Shown here piece by piece: positions 49,680 to 59,146 of a DNA stretch of 64,000 bases (positions are counted from its first letter, which is position 1; each line of letters starts with the position of its first letter). The stretch is from Gemmatimonadota bacterium (GTDB lineage: Bacteria; Gemmatimonadota; Gemmatimonadetes; Gemmatimonadales; GWC2-71-9): the NCBI GenBank assembly GCA_022710485.1, contig JAKLGU010000001.1:173501-237500 (forward strand), read 5' to 3'. The position numbers and the translations under genes were made by a program. Under the pieces are notes generated by a model. It was not told the origin of the DNA. It saw only the letters and a list, made by a program, of their open reading frames with translations, and made no database searches.

Positions 49680-52151
49680 TCAGGCCTGCGTCCCGGTCAG
49701 GGCGCGGAACGCGAGCGACTTGCCGTCTGGTCCGAGATCGACCTCGATCTCGTCGCCGCGGCCGATCTCGCCGAGCAGGATCTTCTCGCTCAGCGGATCC
49801 TCGACGTATTTCTGGATGGCGCGCTTGAGCGGACGGGCGCCGTACTGCTGGTCGTAGCCCTGTTCCGCCAGGAAGTCGGTGGCCGCCTGGGTCAGCCGCA
49901 CCTGGTCGCCGAGCCGCCGGGCGACCTCGCGCAGGAGGATGCTGACGATCTCCGCGATGTGCTCCCGGCTCAGCGGGTGGAAGACGATGACATCGTCCAG
50001 GCGGTTGAGGAACTCGGGGTTGAAGACCTTCGCCATCTCCTCCTTGACCTTGCCGGCCATGGTCTCGAACGACGCACTGGCGTCCTGGGTGTGGAACCCG
50101 AGGCTCTTGGACTGGGTGATGTCGCGCGCGCCGACGTTCGAGGTCATGATGACCACGGTGTTCTTGAAGTCGATCATCCGGCCGTAGTTGTCCGTCAGGT
50201 GGCCTTCGTCGAGCACCTGGAGCAGGATGTTGAATACGTCGGGGTGGGCCTTCTCGATTTCGTCGAGCAGGACCACGGAGTACGGCTTGCGGCGCACCAG
50301 CTTGGTGAGCGTGCCGGAATCCTCGTACCCCACGTAGCCGGGCGGCGCGCCGATCAGCCGGGACACGGAGAACTTTTCCATGTACTCCGACATGTCCACG
50401 CGGATGAGCGCCGAGGGGTCGGCGAAGAGGAACTTGGCCAGGGCGCGCGCCAGCTCGGTCTTGCCGACGCCGGTGGGACCCGAGAAGATGAACGAGCCAA
50501 TGGGCCGGTTCGGGTCCTTGAGCCCGGCGCGGGAGCGCCGGATGGCGCGCGAGACGGCGCGGATGGCCTCATCCTGGCCGACGACGGACCCGTGGATCTC
50601 CTCCTCCATCCGGAGCAGGCGGGAGGCCTCCGCCTCCTGGATCCGGGTCACCGGGATGCCCGTCCACCGGGAGACGATGAAGGCGATGGCCTCCTCGTCG
50701 ATGGTCGGCCGCCGGGTCTGCCGGTCCTTTTCCCACTCCTCCTGGCGGAGGCGGATCTGGTTTTGCAGGTCGCGCTCGCGGTCGCGCAGCGAGGCCGCGC
50801 GCTCGAAGTTCTGGTCGCGGACCGCCTCTTCCTTGTCCACGTTCACCTTGTCGAGGTCGCCCTTGAGCGCGGCCACCTCGGGCGGCGGCGCCTGCGAGGC
50901 GAGCCGGGCGCGGGCGCCCGCCTCGTCGATGACGTCGATGGCCTTGTCCGGCAGGAACCGGTCGGTGATGTACCGCTCGGAGAGCTGCGCCGCCGCGCGG
51001 AGCGTCTCGTCGGGGATGCTTACGCGGTGGTGGTCCTCGTACTTCTTGCGCAGGCCCTTGAGGATCTCGAAGGTCTCGTCGATCGAGGGGGGCTCCACGA
51101 CGACGGTCTGGAACCGCCGCTCGAGCGCGCCGTCCTTCTCGATGTACTTCCGGTACTCGTTGAGGGTCGAGGCGCCCACGCACTGCAGTTCGCCGCGCGC
51201 CAGCGCCGGCTTGAGCATGTTCGACGCGTCGATGGCCCCTTCCGCCGCCCCGGCGCCCACGAGCGTGTGCAGCTCGTCGATGAACAGGACGATGTTGCGG
51301 TTCTGGGCGATCTCGTTCATGACCGCCTTGAGCCGCTCCTCGAACTGCCCGCGGTACTTGGTGCCGGCGATGACCGCCGCCATGTCGAGCGACAGGACCC
51401 GGTGGTCGCGCAGCACGTCGGGGCACTGGCCGCTGGCGATGAGGAGCGCGAGCCCCTCGACGATGGCCGTCTTGCCCACGCCCGGCTCGCCGATCAGGAC
51501 TGGGTTGTTCTTCTTGCGGCGCGCCAGGATCTCCATGACGCGCTCGATCTCCGAGGCGCGTCCGATGGTCGGGTCGAGCTGGCCCTCGGCGGCGAGCTGG
51601 GTGAGGTCGCGGCAGAAGTGGTCGAGCGCGGGGGTCTTCGACTTCTTCTCGGACTTGGCCGCCGGCTGCGGCTGCCCGGCGGGCGCCGCAGGCGCCGACG
51701 GCGGGAGGTCGCTCCCGAGGATGCGCAGGGTCTCGGCGCGCGACTGCTCGAGGCTCACGCCGGCGTCGGCCAGCACCTGCGCCGCGATGCCCTTTTCCTC
51801 CCGCAGCAGCCCGAGGAGCAGGTGCTCCGTGCCGACGTAGGAGTGGTTGAGCTCGCGGGCCTCGACCATGGCCAGCTCGAGCACCTTCTTGGCGCGCGAG
51901 GTGTACGGCAGGTCGGGACCGGCGGCCGCGGCCGCCTTCCCGCGCTTGACGGTCTCCTCGATCTTCTGCTGGATGTCCTCGAGGTCCACGTTCAGGTTCT
52001 GCAGGACGCCGGCGGCGACGCCCTCGCCCTCGCGGATCAGCCCGAGCAGGATGTGCTCGGTGCCGACGTACTCGTGGTGCAGACGGGCCGCCTCTTCGCG
52101 GGCCATCTGGAGGACCTTCCGGACGCGGTCGGTGAAGTTGTAGCCGTTCAT
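49680..52151 (-). CDS. clpC: ATP-dependent unfoldase ClpC
   Basis: 823 residues. Two N-domain repeats (GTEHILLGL with Glu32, GTEHLLLGL with Glu109), an AAA-1 module with Walker A GEPGVGKT, a middle UVR-type coiled coil ([25 protein letters not shown]) and an AAA-2 module with [14 protein letters not shown]. Partner of ClpP. In Firmicutes ClpC recognises phosphoarginine marks made by McsB through these N-domain glutamates. Here clpC directly follows mcsB on the same strand, supporting the same pathway. The protease ClpP is not in the window. Confidence 0.95.
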   Translation of the reverse strand: MNGYNFTDRVRKVLQMAREEAARLHHEYVGTEHILLGLIREGEGVAAGVLQNLNVDLEDIQQKIEETVKRGKAAAAAGPDLPYTSRAKKVLELAMVEARELNHSYVGTEHLLLGLLREEKGIAAQVLADAGVSLEQSRAETLRILGSDLPPSAPAAPAGQPQPAAKSEKKSKTPALDHFCRDLTQLAAEGQLDPTIGRASEIERVMEILARRKKNNPVLIGEPGVGKTAIVEGLALLIASGQCPDVLRDHRVLSLDMAAVIAGTKYRGQFEERLKAVMNEIAQNRNIVLFIDELHTLVGAGAAEGAIDASNMLKPALARGELQCVGASTLNEYRKYIEKDGALERRFQTVVVEPPSIDETFEILKGLRKKYEDHHRVSIPDETLRAAAQLSERYITDRFLPDKAIDVIDEAGARARLASQAPPPEVAALKGDLDKVNVDKEEAVRDQNFERAASLRDRERDLQNQIRLRQEEWEKDRQTRRPTIDEEAIAFIVSRWTGIPVTRIQEAEASRLLRMEEEIHGSVVGQDEAIRAVSRAIRRSRAGLKDPNRPIGSFIFSGPTGVGKTELARALAKFLFADPSALIRVDMSEYMEKFSVSRLIGAPPGYVGYEDSGTLTKLVRRKPYSVVLLDEIEKAHPDVFNILLQVLDEGHLTDNYGRMIDFKNTVVIMTSNVGARDITQSKSLGFHTQDASASFETMAGKVKEEMAKVFNPEFLNRLDDVIVFHPLSREHIAEIVSILLREVARRLGDQVRLTQAATDFLAEQGYDQQYGARPLKRAIQKYVEDPLSEKILLGEIGRGDEIEVDLGPDGKSLAFRALTGTQA

Positions 52152-52155
52152 GGGG

Positions 52156-53235
52156 TCACCCTGCTCGCCGTCCTTCGTCTTGCAGCAGCGTCCGCACGAA
52201 GTCGGCGCGGTGGACGGCGAGCGACGGATCGTCGATCGCCACGCCATGCGCCGAGGCCAGGTGCGCCGGCTGCGTGTGAACCAGCATCTTGTTGAGGGCG
52301 TAGAACCCGACGTCGGGAATCACCTGCAGTCCCACCCCGAGCCGCACGCCGCTGAGGAGGTTCATCGCCTCCTCGTAGGAAATCGCCCGGGCGTACCGCA
52401 GGAGCCCGTAGGCGCGCCAGACCTTGTCCTCGATCACCGCACGGGCGTCGCGCAGCAGCACCGCCCGCGCCTCTTCCTCGTAGGTCATCACCTCGCGGAC
52501 CATCTTGCCGAGGTGATCGAGGAGGTCCCGCTCCGACTTGCCGAGGGTGGTCTGGTTCGACAACTGGAAGAAGTTGCCGACGACTTCGCTCCCCTCGCCG
52601 TACAAGCCCCGTACTGCCAGGCCGACCTGGGCCAGCCCCTGCAGCACCTTCGAGATTTCCTTGGTCAGCACCAGCCCGGGCAGGTGAATCAGGACCGAGG
52701 CGCGCAGGCCGGTTCCGACGTTGGTGGGACAGGCGGAAAGGTAACCAAACTCCGGGTGAAATGCGAAGGCAAGTCGTTGCCCCAGTTCACTGTCCAGCCG
52801 GTCCACCTCGGCGTACGCCGCATCCAGCGCGAACCCGGAAACGACCCCCTGGAGCCGCAGGTGATCCTCCTCGTTCACCATCGCGCCGACCCGGCCCTGG
52901 ACCAGGAGCATAGCCCCGACCGGCGCCGGCTCACCGCCGAGGCCGGCCAGTTCCTTGCTTACCAGGTGCCGTTCATGCAGCAGCAGCCGGTCGCGGAGGT
53001 CGAGCCGGTCGAGCCGAAAGCTCGCCGCGCGCCCCAGCGCCTCGGTGCCCGCGACCGCGCCCGCCACCGCCTCGGCGATCGCCTCGCGGTCCTCGGCCGA
53101 GCTTCGCGTGGCGAACGGCCGCCCCGCCAGGTTCCGCGCCAGCCGGATGCGCGTGGACAGCACGAGGGGGCTGGCCGGCCCCGAGGCGTCGATCCAGCCG
53201 ATGCCACCGTCCGCCAGCAGCGTCAGGTCGATCAC
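52156..53235 (-). CDS. mcsB: Protein arginine kinase McsB
   Basis: 359 residues, GTG start overlapping the mcsA stop. Guanido-kinase fold: LSTRIRLARNLAGRPF, YLSACPTNVGTGLRASVLIHLPGL (catalytic Cys region), and the C-terminal SGVRLGVGLQV. It phosphorylates arginine in proteins, marking them for ClpCP. Four bases separate it from clpC. No ctsR repressor is present, unlike in Bacillus. Confidence 0.93.
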   Translation of the reverse strand: MIDLTLLADGGIGWIDASGPASPLVLSTRIRLARNLAGRPFATRSSAEDREAIAEAVAGAVAGTEALGRAASFRLDRLDLRDRLLLHERHLVSKELAGLGGEPAPVGAMLLVQGRVGAMVNEEDHLRLQGVVSGFALDAAYAEVDRLDSELGQRLAFAFHPEFGYLSACPTNVGTGLRASVLIHLPGLVLTKEISKVLQGLAQVGLAVRGLYGEGSEVVGNFFQLSNQTTLGKSERDLLDHLGKMVREVMTYEEEARAVLLRDARAVIEDKVWRAYGLLRYARAISYEEAMNLLSGVRLGVGLQVIPDVGFYALNKMLVHTQPAHLASAHGVAIDDPSLAVHRADFVRTLLQDEGRRAG

Positions 53236-53732
53236 TCGAGCCCCCGCAGGCGGTCCCGAAGCTCGGCGGCCTGCTCGAAATTCTCGTCGCTCACCGCCAC
53301 GGCGAGCTGCTCCCGCAGCCGCCGCACCACCGCCGCCTGGTCGGCCGGCTCCGCCCCCGGCTGCGCGTAGAACTCGCCGACATGCCGCGTCGCGCCGTGG
53401 ACCCGGCGCACGAGCCCGCGGAGCGGACCCTCGAAGGTGGTCCAGCAGGTCGCGCAGCCGAGGCGGCCGGTCCGCCGGAAGTCCTGCAGCGTCGCGCCGC
53501 AGCCGGGACACTCCGCCAGCGCCGCCGCGCTGCTCAGGGGCGACTCGCCGGGGGCGTCGCCGCCCATGGCCGCGAGGAACGCCCCCAGCGGCGTCTTGGC
53601 CGACTCGTCCCCCTCCGGCACTCCGCGCTCGGCCGCACAGCGCTCGCAGAGGTGCATCACCCGCACCTCGCCTCCCTCGACCTTCTTCAGCAGGACCACC
53701 GCCTCGCGCTCGCCGCATTGCTGACAGGTCAT
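53232..53732 (-). CDS. mcsA: McsA, zinc-binding activator of McsB
   Basis: 166 residues. Four CxxC-type pairs in order: CQQC, CERC, CPGC, CATC, with a C-terminal UVR motif (SDENFEQAAELRDRLRGLE). It activates and targets McsB. Genes mcsA-mcsB-clpC run in one operon, downstream of lolD by an ATGA overlap. Confidence 0.9.
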   Translation of the reverse strand: MTCQQCGEREAVVLLKKVEGGEVRVMHLCERCAAERGVPEGDESAKTPLGAFLAAMGGDAPGESPLSSAAALAECPGCGATLQDFRRTGRLGCATCWTTFEGPLRGLVRRVHGATRHVGEFYAQPGAEPADQAAVVRRLREQLAVAVSDENFEQAAELRDRLRGLE

Positions 53733-54430
53733 GCCGGCATCGCCTCCCGCGCCGCGGGCACCAGGAGCCCGGACTCCATCGCCAGCAGGCGGTCGGCGCG
53801 GACCGCCAGATGCCGGTTGTGCGTCACCACCACGAGGGCGGTCTGGAAGTCGCGCGCCAGCCCGGCGAAGATCGCGTGGAGATTCTCGCTGTGCGCGTGG
53901 TCGAGGTTGCCCGACGGTTCGTCGGCCAGGACCACCGCGGGCGCATTGGCCAGGGCTCGCGCGACCGCCACCCGTTGCTGCTCGCCGCCGGACAGCTGCG
54001 TCGGCAGATGGAGCCGGCGCGCCGAGAGCCCGACCGCCTCGAGCAAGGCGTCGGCCCGCGCGCCCGCCGCGGCGTCCCCCGCCCCGGCGATCAGCAGCGG
54101 CATCATCACGTTCTCGCGGGCGTTGAACTCGCGGAGCAGGTGGTGGAACTGGAAGACGAACCCGATCCGCGCGTTCCGCAGCGCCGCGAGCTGCGCCGCG
54201 GTCATCGCGGCGTACGGTGCCCCGTCCAGGAGGACCTCGCCGCCGGTCGGCTCGTCGAGCGCGCCGAGCAGGTGCAGGAGCGTGCTCTTCCCGGAGCCGC
54301 TGGCGCCGATGATGGCTACGAACTCTCCACGGGAGACGCTCAGGTCCACCCCGGCGAGCACGTCGATCGGCGAGCCGTCGCCGCCGACGTAGCTCTTGCG
54401 CACGCCGCGAGCCTCCAGGACGACGCTCAT
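53729..54430 (-). CDS. lolD: Lipoprotein-releasing ABC transporter ATPase LolD
   Basis: 233 residues. Walker A GASGSGKST, Q-loop FVFQFHHLLREFNARENVMMPLL (Lol type), signature LSGGEQQRVAVARAL, Walker B VVLADEPSGNLD. Powers extraction of outer-membrane lipoproteins by LolCE. ATG overlaps the LolC/E stop. Confidence 0.92.
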   Translation of the reverse strand: MSVVLEARGVRKSYVGGDGSPIDVLAGVDLSVSRGEFVAIIGASGSGKSTLLHLLGALDEPTGGEVLLDGAPYAAMTAAQLAALRNARIGFVFQFHHLLREFNARENVMMPLLIAGAGDAAAGARADALLEAVGLSARRLHLPTQLSGGEQQRVAVARALANAPAVVLADEPSGNLDHAHSENLHAIFAGLARDFQTALVVVTHNRHLAVRADRLLAMESGLLVPAAREAMPA

Positions 54431-55725
54431 TCGTGCCTGATCGCGTCCACCGGCGTGAGCCGGGTGGCCGCGCGAGAGGGGTACAGCGTGGCCGCCACCG
54501 CCACCAGGAACCCGGCCGCGATGACCACGACCAGGTCGGTTGGCTGGACGTGCACCGGAAGCCGGTCGATGCCGTAGATGGCCGCGTTGATGCGGACCCA
54601 GCCGCTCCGGTCGACCACGAACGCGATCGCCAGCCCCGCGACCAGCCCGATGGCCACCCCGACGGCGCCGATGATGGCGCCCTGCGCCAGGAAGATCCGG
54701 CCGATGGACCCGGCGGGGAGCCCCATCGCCTCGAGGATGCCGATCTCCCGGGTCTTGTCGGTGACCAGCATCGTGAGCGTGCCCACGATGTTGAACGCCG
54801 CGACGATCATGATGAAGAAGATGACCAGCCCCATCGCCAGCTTCTCGAGCTGCAGCGCGGCGAAGAGCGCGCCGTTCTGTTCCTGCCAGTCGAGGCTGCG
54901 GTAGGAGATGATCCCGAGCGACTCCGCCAATTCCTGTCCGATGCGCGGCGCGTCCCAGGCGTCGCCGACCCGCACCTGGATACCGGTGACGGCGCTGTCG
55001 AGGCCTGCGAACCGCTGGGCCGTTTCCCGGTCCATGAGGACGAACTGGTTGTCGTACTGGTACATCCCCGTCTCGAAGGTGCCGCTCACCTGGAACTTCC
55101 AGAATCTCGGGAAGGCGTAGCCGAGCGCCGAGTTGACCTGGGCCGCGGTGGGCGGGATCAGCTCCACGATGTCGCCGGGAAAGGCGCCCAGCCGCTCGGA
55201 GAGCCTCCGGCCGAGCAGGACAGCCCCGTCGGCGGACGTGTCCGTCGTCTGGAATGACAGCACGCCACCGTCCACGTGCTCCTGGATCGCCGTGACGGGA
55301 AGCGAGACCGCCGCGGTATCGAGGCCGATGATGTTGACGGCCTCCGGGTACTTCGACGCGTTGATGATGAGGGACTGGGTGACGACTTCCGGGGCCGCCG
55401 CCACGACGTTGGAGTCGGCACGGATCCGCGCCAGCACGTCGGTCCAGTGGTCCATCCGGAGGCTGCCGCCGAAGGTCAGGATCCGGAGGTGCGGGTTGGC
55501 GACGAGGATGCGGTCGCGCAGGTCGTCGCGCAGCCCGTTCATGACGCCCAGCACCACGATGAGCGCCATGATCCCGACGGCGATGCCGCCGATCGAAATG
55601 GTGGTGCTCAGGGACGCGCCGCGCCGCCCCCGACGGCTCCGGAGGTACCGCACGGCGATGCGCCGCTCGAGCCGTGACGGAAAGCGGAAGAGTTCCCGGA
55701 AGCCGGTGGCGGCGGGTGGGCTCAT
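54427..55725 (-). CDS. lolC: LolC/LolE-type ABC transporter permease
   Basis: 432 residues. N-terminal RRIAVRYLRSRRGRRGASLSTTISIGGIAVGIMALIVVLGVMNGL, a periplasmic domain of about 220 residues, three more helices, and a FtsX-type C-terminal ending SRAATRLTPVDAIRHE. With LolD it releases lipoproteins from the inner membrane. A single C/E-type gene suggests a LolC/E homodimer. It follows lysS after an overlap. Confidence 0.92.
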   Translation of the reverse strand: MSPPAATGFRELFRFPSRLERRIAVRYLRSRRGRRGASLSTTISIGGIAVGIMALIVVLGVMNGLRDDLRDRILVANPHLRILTFGGSLRMDHWTDVLARIRADSNVVAAAPEVVTQSLIINASKYPEAVNIIGLDTAAVSLPVTAIQEHVDGGVLSFQTTDTSADGAVLLGRRLSERLGAFPGDIVELIPPTAAQVNSALGYAFPRFWKFQVSGTFETGMYQYDNQFVLMDRETAQRFAGLDSAVTGIQVRVGDAWDAPRIGQELAESLGIISYRSLDWQEQNGALFAALQLEKLAMGLVIFFIMIVAAFNIVGTLTMLVTDKTREIGILEAMGLPAGSIGRIFLAQGAIIGAVGVAIGLVAGLAIAFVVDRSGWVRINAAIYGIDRLPVHVQPTDLVVVIAAGFLVAVAATLYPSRAATRLTPVDAIRHE

Positions 55726-57230
55726 TCCGGGCGCATCGCCGGGAAGAGGATGACGTCACGGATGGACGGCAAGCCGGTCAGCACCATGAGCAGGCGGTCC
55801 ACCCCGACGCCGAGCCCCCCGGCCGGCGGCATCCCGTACTCGAGCGCCCGGATGAAATCGGCGTCATGGAGCTGGGCCTCGTCGTCGCCCGCGGCCCGCT
55901 GCCGCGCCTGGTCCTCGAACCGGCGCCGCTGGTCGTCCGGGTCGTTGAGTTCGCTGAACGCGTTGGCCAGTTCCCTGCCCTGCACGAAGAGCTCGAACCG
56001 CTCCGTGAGGCGGGCGTCGGCCCGGTGCGGCTTGGCGAGCGGGGAGAGCGCCAGCGGGTAGTCGACCACGAAGGTCGGCTGCACCAGCTCCGGTTCCAGG
56101 AACGCCTTGAACATCTCGTCCTGCAGCTTCCCGCCGCTGAAGGTGGCGGCCTCCTCCGCGCTCACGCCGGTGCGCACGAGGCGCTCCCGCATGACGGCGT
56201 CCGGCGCCTCGCACACGTCGAGCCCGCTGCGCAGGCGGACGCCCTCGACGAAGGAGACGCGCGGCCAGGGCGGGGTGAAGTCGAGCACCTGGCCGCCCCG
56301 CTCGAGCCGGAGGGTGCCGCAGCAGTGCTCCACCAGGCCGCTGACCATCGCCTCCGTCAGCTCCATCATGTCCCGGTAGTCGGCGTACGCCTGGTAGCAC
56401 TCGAGCATGGTGAACTCGGGGTTGTGCGTGCGATCCATCCCCTCGTTCCGGAAGTCGTGGCCGATCTCGTACACCCGCTCCAGGCCGCCCACCAGCAGCC
56501 GCTTGAGATAGAGCTCGTCGGCGATCCGCAGGTAGAGCGGCATGTCCAGGGCGTTGTGATGAGTCACGAAGGGCCGCGCCGCGGCCCCGCCGTAGAGCGG
56601 CTGAAGGATCGGCGTCTCCACCTCGAGGAAGCCGCGCTCGTCGAGGAACCGCCGCAGCCAGGAGACGGCGCGCGCCCGGATGCGGAAGACGTCGCGCACC
56701 TCCGGGTGCACTGCGAGGTCGGCGTAACGCTGGCGGTACCGGACCTCGGGGTCCGCCAGCCCGCCGAAGGTGACGGCCTCTCCCGAGTCGCCCACCGCCG
56801 TCTTCCCGCGGGGGAGCGGCCGGAGCGACTTGGCGAGCAACTCGACGGCGCTGACGCGCACCGTGACTTCCCCGGTGCGGGTCCGGAAGAGCTTCCCGTG
56901 CACCCCGACATGGTCGTCGAGGTCGAGCAGCTGGACGAGGCCCCAGGCGGGACCCAGCGCGTCCTGGCGGAAATAGAGCTGGAGGCGGCCGGACACGTCC
57001 TCGAGGTGCGCGAAGGCGGTCTTGCCCTGCCGGCGGTAGGAGACGAACCGACCCGCCACCGCGACCTCGGGGCCGTCGTCGCCCATGGCGTCGTCGTAGG
57101 CCGCCACGGCGGCGGCCGCGGTGAAGGTCCGCCGGAAGGAGTAGCCGAACGGCTCGATCCCGGCGGCGCGGAGCTCGTCGAGCTTGGCGCGGCGCGCCTC
57201 TTCCACGAACGAGCGGGTCTCGTCGCTCAC
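55722..57230 (-). CDS. lysS: Lysyl-tRNA synthetase (class II)
   Basis: 502 residues, GTG start overlapping the prfB stop. N-terminal OB-fold anticodon-binding domain (VAVAGRFVSYRRQGKTAFAHLED), motif 1 region RFLDERGFLEVETPIL, motif 2 YEIGHDFRNEGMDRTHNPEFTMLE and motif 3 GLGVGVDRLLMVLTG. Charges tRNA-Lys. Confidence 0.96.
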   Translation of the reverse strand: MSDETRSFVEEARRAKLDELRAAGIEPFGYSFRRTFTAAAAVAAYDDAMGDDGPEVAVAGRFVSYRRQGKTAFAHLEDVSGRLQLYFRQDALGPAWGLVQLLDLDDHVGVHGKLFRTRTGEVTVRVSAVELLAKSLRPLPRGKTAVGDSGEAVTFGGLADPEVRYRQRYADLAVHPEVRDVFRIRARAVSWLRRFLDERGFLEVETPILQPLYGGAAARPFVTHHNALDMPLYLRIADELYLKRLLVGGLERVYEIGHDFRNEGMDRTHNPEFTMLECYQAYADYRDMMELTEAMVSGLVEHCCGTLRLERGGQVLDFTPPWPRVSFVEGVRLRSGLDVCEAPDAVMRERLVRTGVSAEEAATFSGGKLQDEMFKAFLEPELVQPTFVVDYPLALSPLAKPHRADARLTERFELFVQGRELANAFSELNDPDDQRRRFEDQARQRAAGDDEAQLHDADFIRALEYGMPPAGGLGVGVDRLLMVLTGLPSIRDVILFPAMRPE

Positions 57231-58331
57231 GCGGCCCTCCCCCCGGTGCTCTTCAAGTAGGCTTCGATGAAGGCGTCGATGTCGCCGTCCATCACCTTCT
57301 GCACGTCGCCCACCTTGAGCTCGGTGCGGTGGTCGTTGACCATGGTGTAGGGCTGGAAGACGTACGAACGGATCTGGTTGCCCCACGAATTGTCGGTCTT
57401 GGTGGCCTCGACCAGGGCCCGGGCCGCCTCCTGTTCCTCGAGCTTCCGCTGGTACAGGGCGGCGCGCAGCATCTTCATGGCGGTCGCCTTGTTCTTTCCC
57501 TGGCTTCGCTCCTGCTGGCACGAGACCACGATGCCGGTCGGCTCGTGCGTGAGCCGCACGGCCGACGACGTCTTGTTGACGTGCTGGCCGCCGGCGCCCG
57601 ACGCGCGGAAGACGTCCATCCGGATGTCCTCGTCGCGGAGGTCCACCTCGATGGTGTCGTCGATATCCGGGTAGACGAAGACGGAGGCGAACGACGTGTG
57701 CCGGCGGGCCTGCGAGTCGTACGGCGAGATCCGGACCAGCCGGTGCACACCCTTCTCCGCCCGGAGGTACCCGTAGGCAAACTCGCCCGAGATGCCCAGG
57801 GTCGCGGACTTGATGCCCGCCTCCTCCCCCTCCACGAGGTCCAGGACGCTGACCGTATAGCCGCGGCGTTCCGCCCAGCGGACGTACATCCGCATCAGCA
57901 TTTCCGCCCAGTCCTGGGACTCCGTGCCGCCGGCGCCGGGGTGGATGGTCAGGATGGCGTCCCGCGCGTCGTCAGGCCCCTGCAGCATCCCGCGCACCTC
58001 GAGCGCGGTGACCGCCGCCTCCAGCCGGTCCACCTCCGCCTCGAGCTCCGCCGCCATGGCCGCGTCGGGCTCGGCCTCGAGGAGTTCGGCCATGTCGGAG
58101 GCGTCCGCGAGCCGGGCGGTGATGTCGGCGAACGGCGTGACCCACGACTTCAGCTGCTTGATCTCCTGGACGACGGTGCGGGCGCGTTCCTGGTTGGCCC
58201 AGAACGCGGGATCCATCTGCGACGACTCCAGCTCCGCGAGTCGCGATTGCCGCGCCGTCACGTCAAAGAAATCTCCGCAGTTCGTCGGCCTGCGCCCGCA
58301 GCGCCTCCAGCCGTTCCGTCGCTCCAGCCAT
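57227..58331 (-). CDS. prfB: Peptide chain release factor 2 with programmed +1 frameshift
   Basis: The ATG at 58331 opens a 22-codon frame (MAGATERLEALRAQADELRRFL) that ends at an in-frame TGA (58263-58265). A +1 shift at CTT-TGA-C continues as DVTARQSRLAEL to the stop at 57227, giving 367 residues. RF2 motifs: GAGGTESQDWAEML, GGQHVNKTSSAVRLTHEPTGIVV (GGQ), and SPYDSQARR (in place of SPF). RF2 recognises UGA and UAA; the internal TGA makes its own synthesis fall when RF2 is abundant. Confidence 0.93.
58263..58268 (-). promoter_or_regulatory. prfB: prfB autoregulatory frameshift site
   Basis: CTT TGA followed by C, the conserved RF2 recoding site. An SD-like GGAG lies upstream in the mRNA (GCGGAGATTT); the usual AGGGGG is weaker here. 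Ribosomes pause at TGA and slip +1. Confidence 0.85.
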
Positions 58332-58434
58332 GTCGTCCCTCGATCGGTCCAGGATTCCAGAAAGCACAAGGCGTGAAACGGGAGCCGGTGCGCCGCTGCG
58401 CCGCCGCTCCGCGTTTCACGCCGGGCGCGCCGCG

Positions 58435-59136
58435 TCAGAAAATCTTGCTGCCGTCCCCCAGGATCTCGTTCAGCGCGTCGGTGAAGTGCGTCGTGGACTC
58501 GGCCAGCTCGCGCCCGACCTGCCCCGCAAACTCCTCCCAGCTCTTCTTGATCTCCTCCTCGAAGATCTGCTTCAGCGTGCCGTGCCGGAGCCCCTCCAAT
58601 CGCTTCTCCGGATGGTACACGACGATGTCGGACACCAGCGCCCGGGCGAGGCGGCGCGCCTTCTGCCCGGGGTCCCGGGACAGGAAGGGGTTCGCCGAAG
58701 GCCGCGGCGGCGCCGCGCGGGGCGCCGCGGGCGTGGCGATGCTCACCGGCCGCGACGAGAACGGCGGCCGGACATGCGGCGCGCCCGCCGACGGGGTCGG
58801 CGCCTGCGGCGGAGGGAACGTGGCAGCGGCCGGGCGGACGGGGGCCGGCGGCGGCACCACGAAGGGGGGCGAGGCGACGGCGTGGTCGCTCACCCGAGGG
58901 GCAGCCAGCGGAGGCGTGTGCGACGGGTGTTCCGGCCGAGGCGACGCGGGCATCGGCGGCGCGCTCTGGGCGGGTGCCGGGGCGGCCACGGTCACCGACG
59001 CCTGCGTCTCGACCGGCTCCGATTCGACGCGGAACACCGCCCGACAGACCGAGCAGCGCGCCCGCACGCCTCCGGCGGGGACCTTGGCAGGGTCCACGCG
59101 GAACACGGTCGAACAGCCTGGGCAGGTCACGTTCAT
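58435..59136 (-). CDS. Zinc-ribbon (MJ0042-type) protein with proline-rich linker
   Basis: 233 residues from the ATG at 59136. The first 40 residues are a zinc ribbon (CPGCSTVFRVDPAKVPAGGVRARCSVCRAVFRV). Residues about 45-140 are Pro/Ala/Ser-rich and probably disordered. The C-terminal 90 residues are helical, with FLSRDPGQKARRLARALVSDIV and KQIFEEEIKKSWEEF. Similar proteins occur in Gemmatimonadota-like and delta-type bacteria; function unknown. Confidence 0.7.
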   Translation of the reverse strand: MNVTCPGCSTVFRVDPAKVPAGGVRARCSVCRAVFRVESEPVETQASVTVAAPAPAQSAPPMPASPRPEHPSHTPPLAAPRVSDHAVASPPFVVPPPAPVRPAAATFPPPQAPTPSAGAPHVRPPFSSRPVSIATPAAPRAAPPRPSANPFLSRDPGQKARRLARALVSDIVVYHPEKRLEGLRHGTLKQIFEEEIKKSWEEFAGQVGRELAESTTHFTDALNEILGDGSKIF

Positions 59137-59146
59137 TGCGGAATCC

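Noticed and set aside
49959..52295. 778-residue plus-strand frame opposite clpC
   Set aside because: Shadow of ClpC; no motifs and the residue make-up of an antisense frame.
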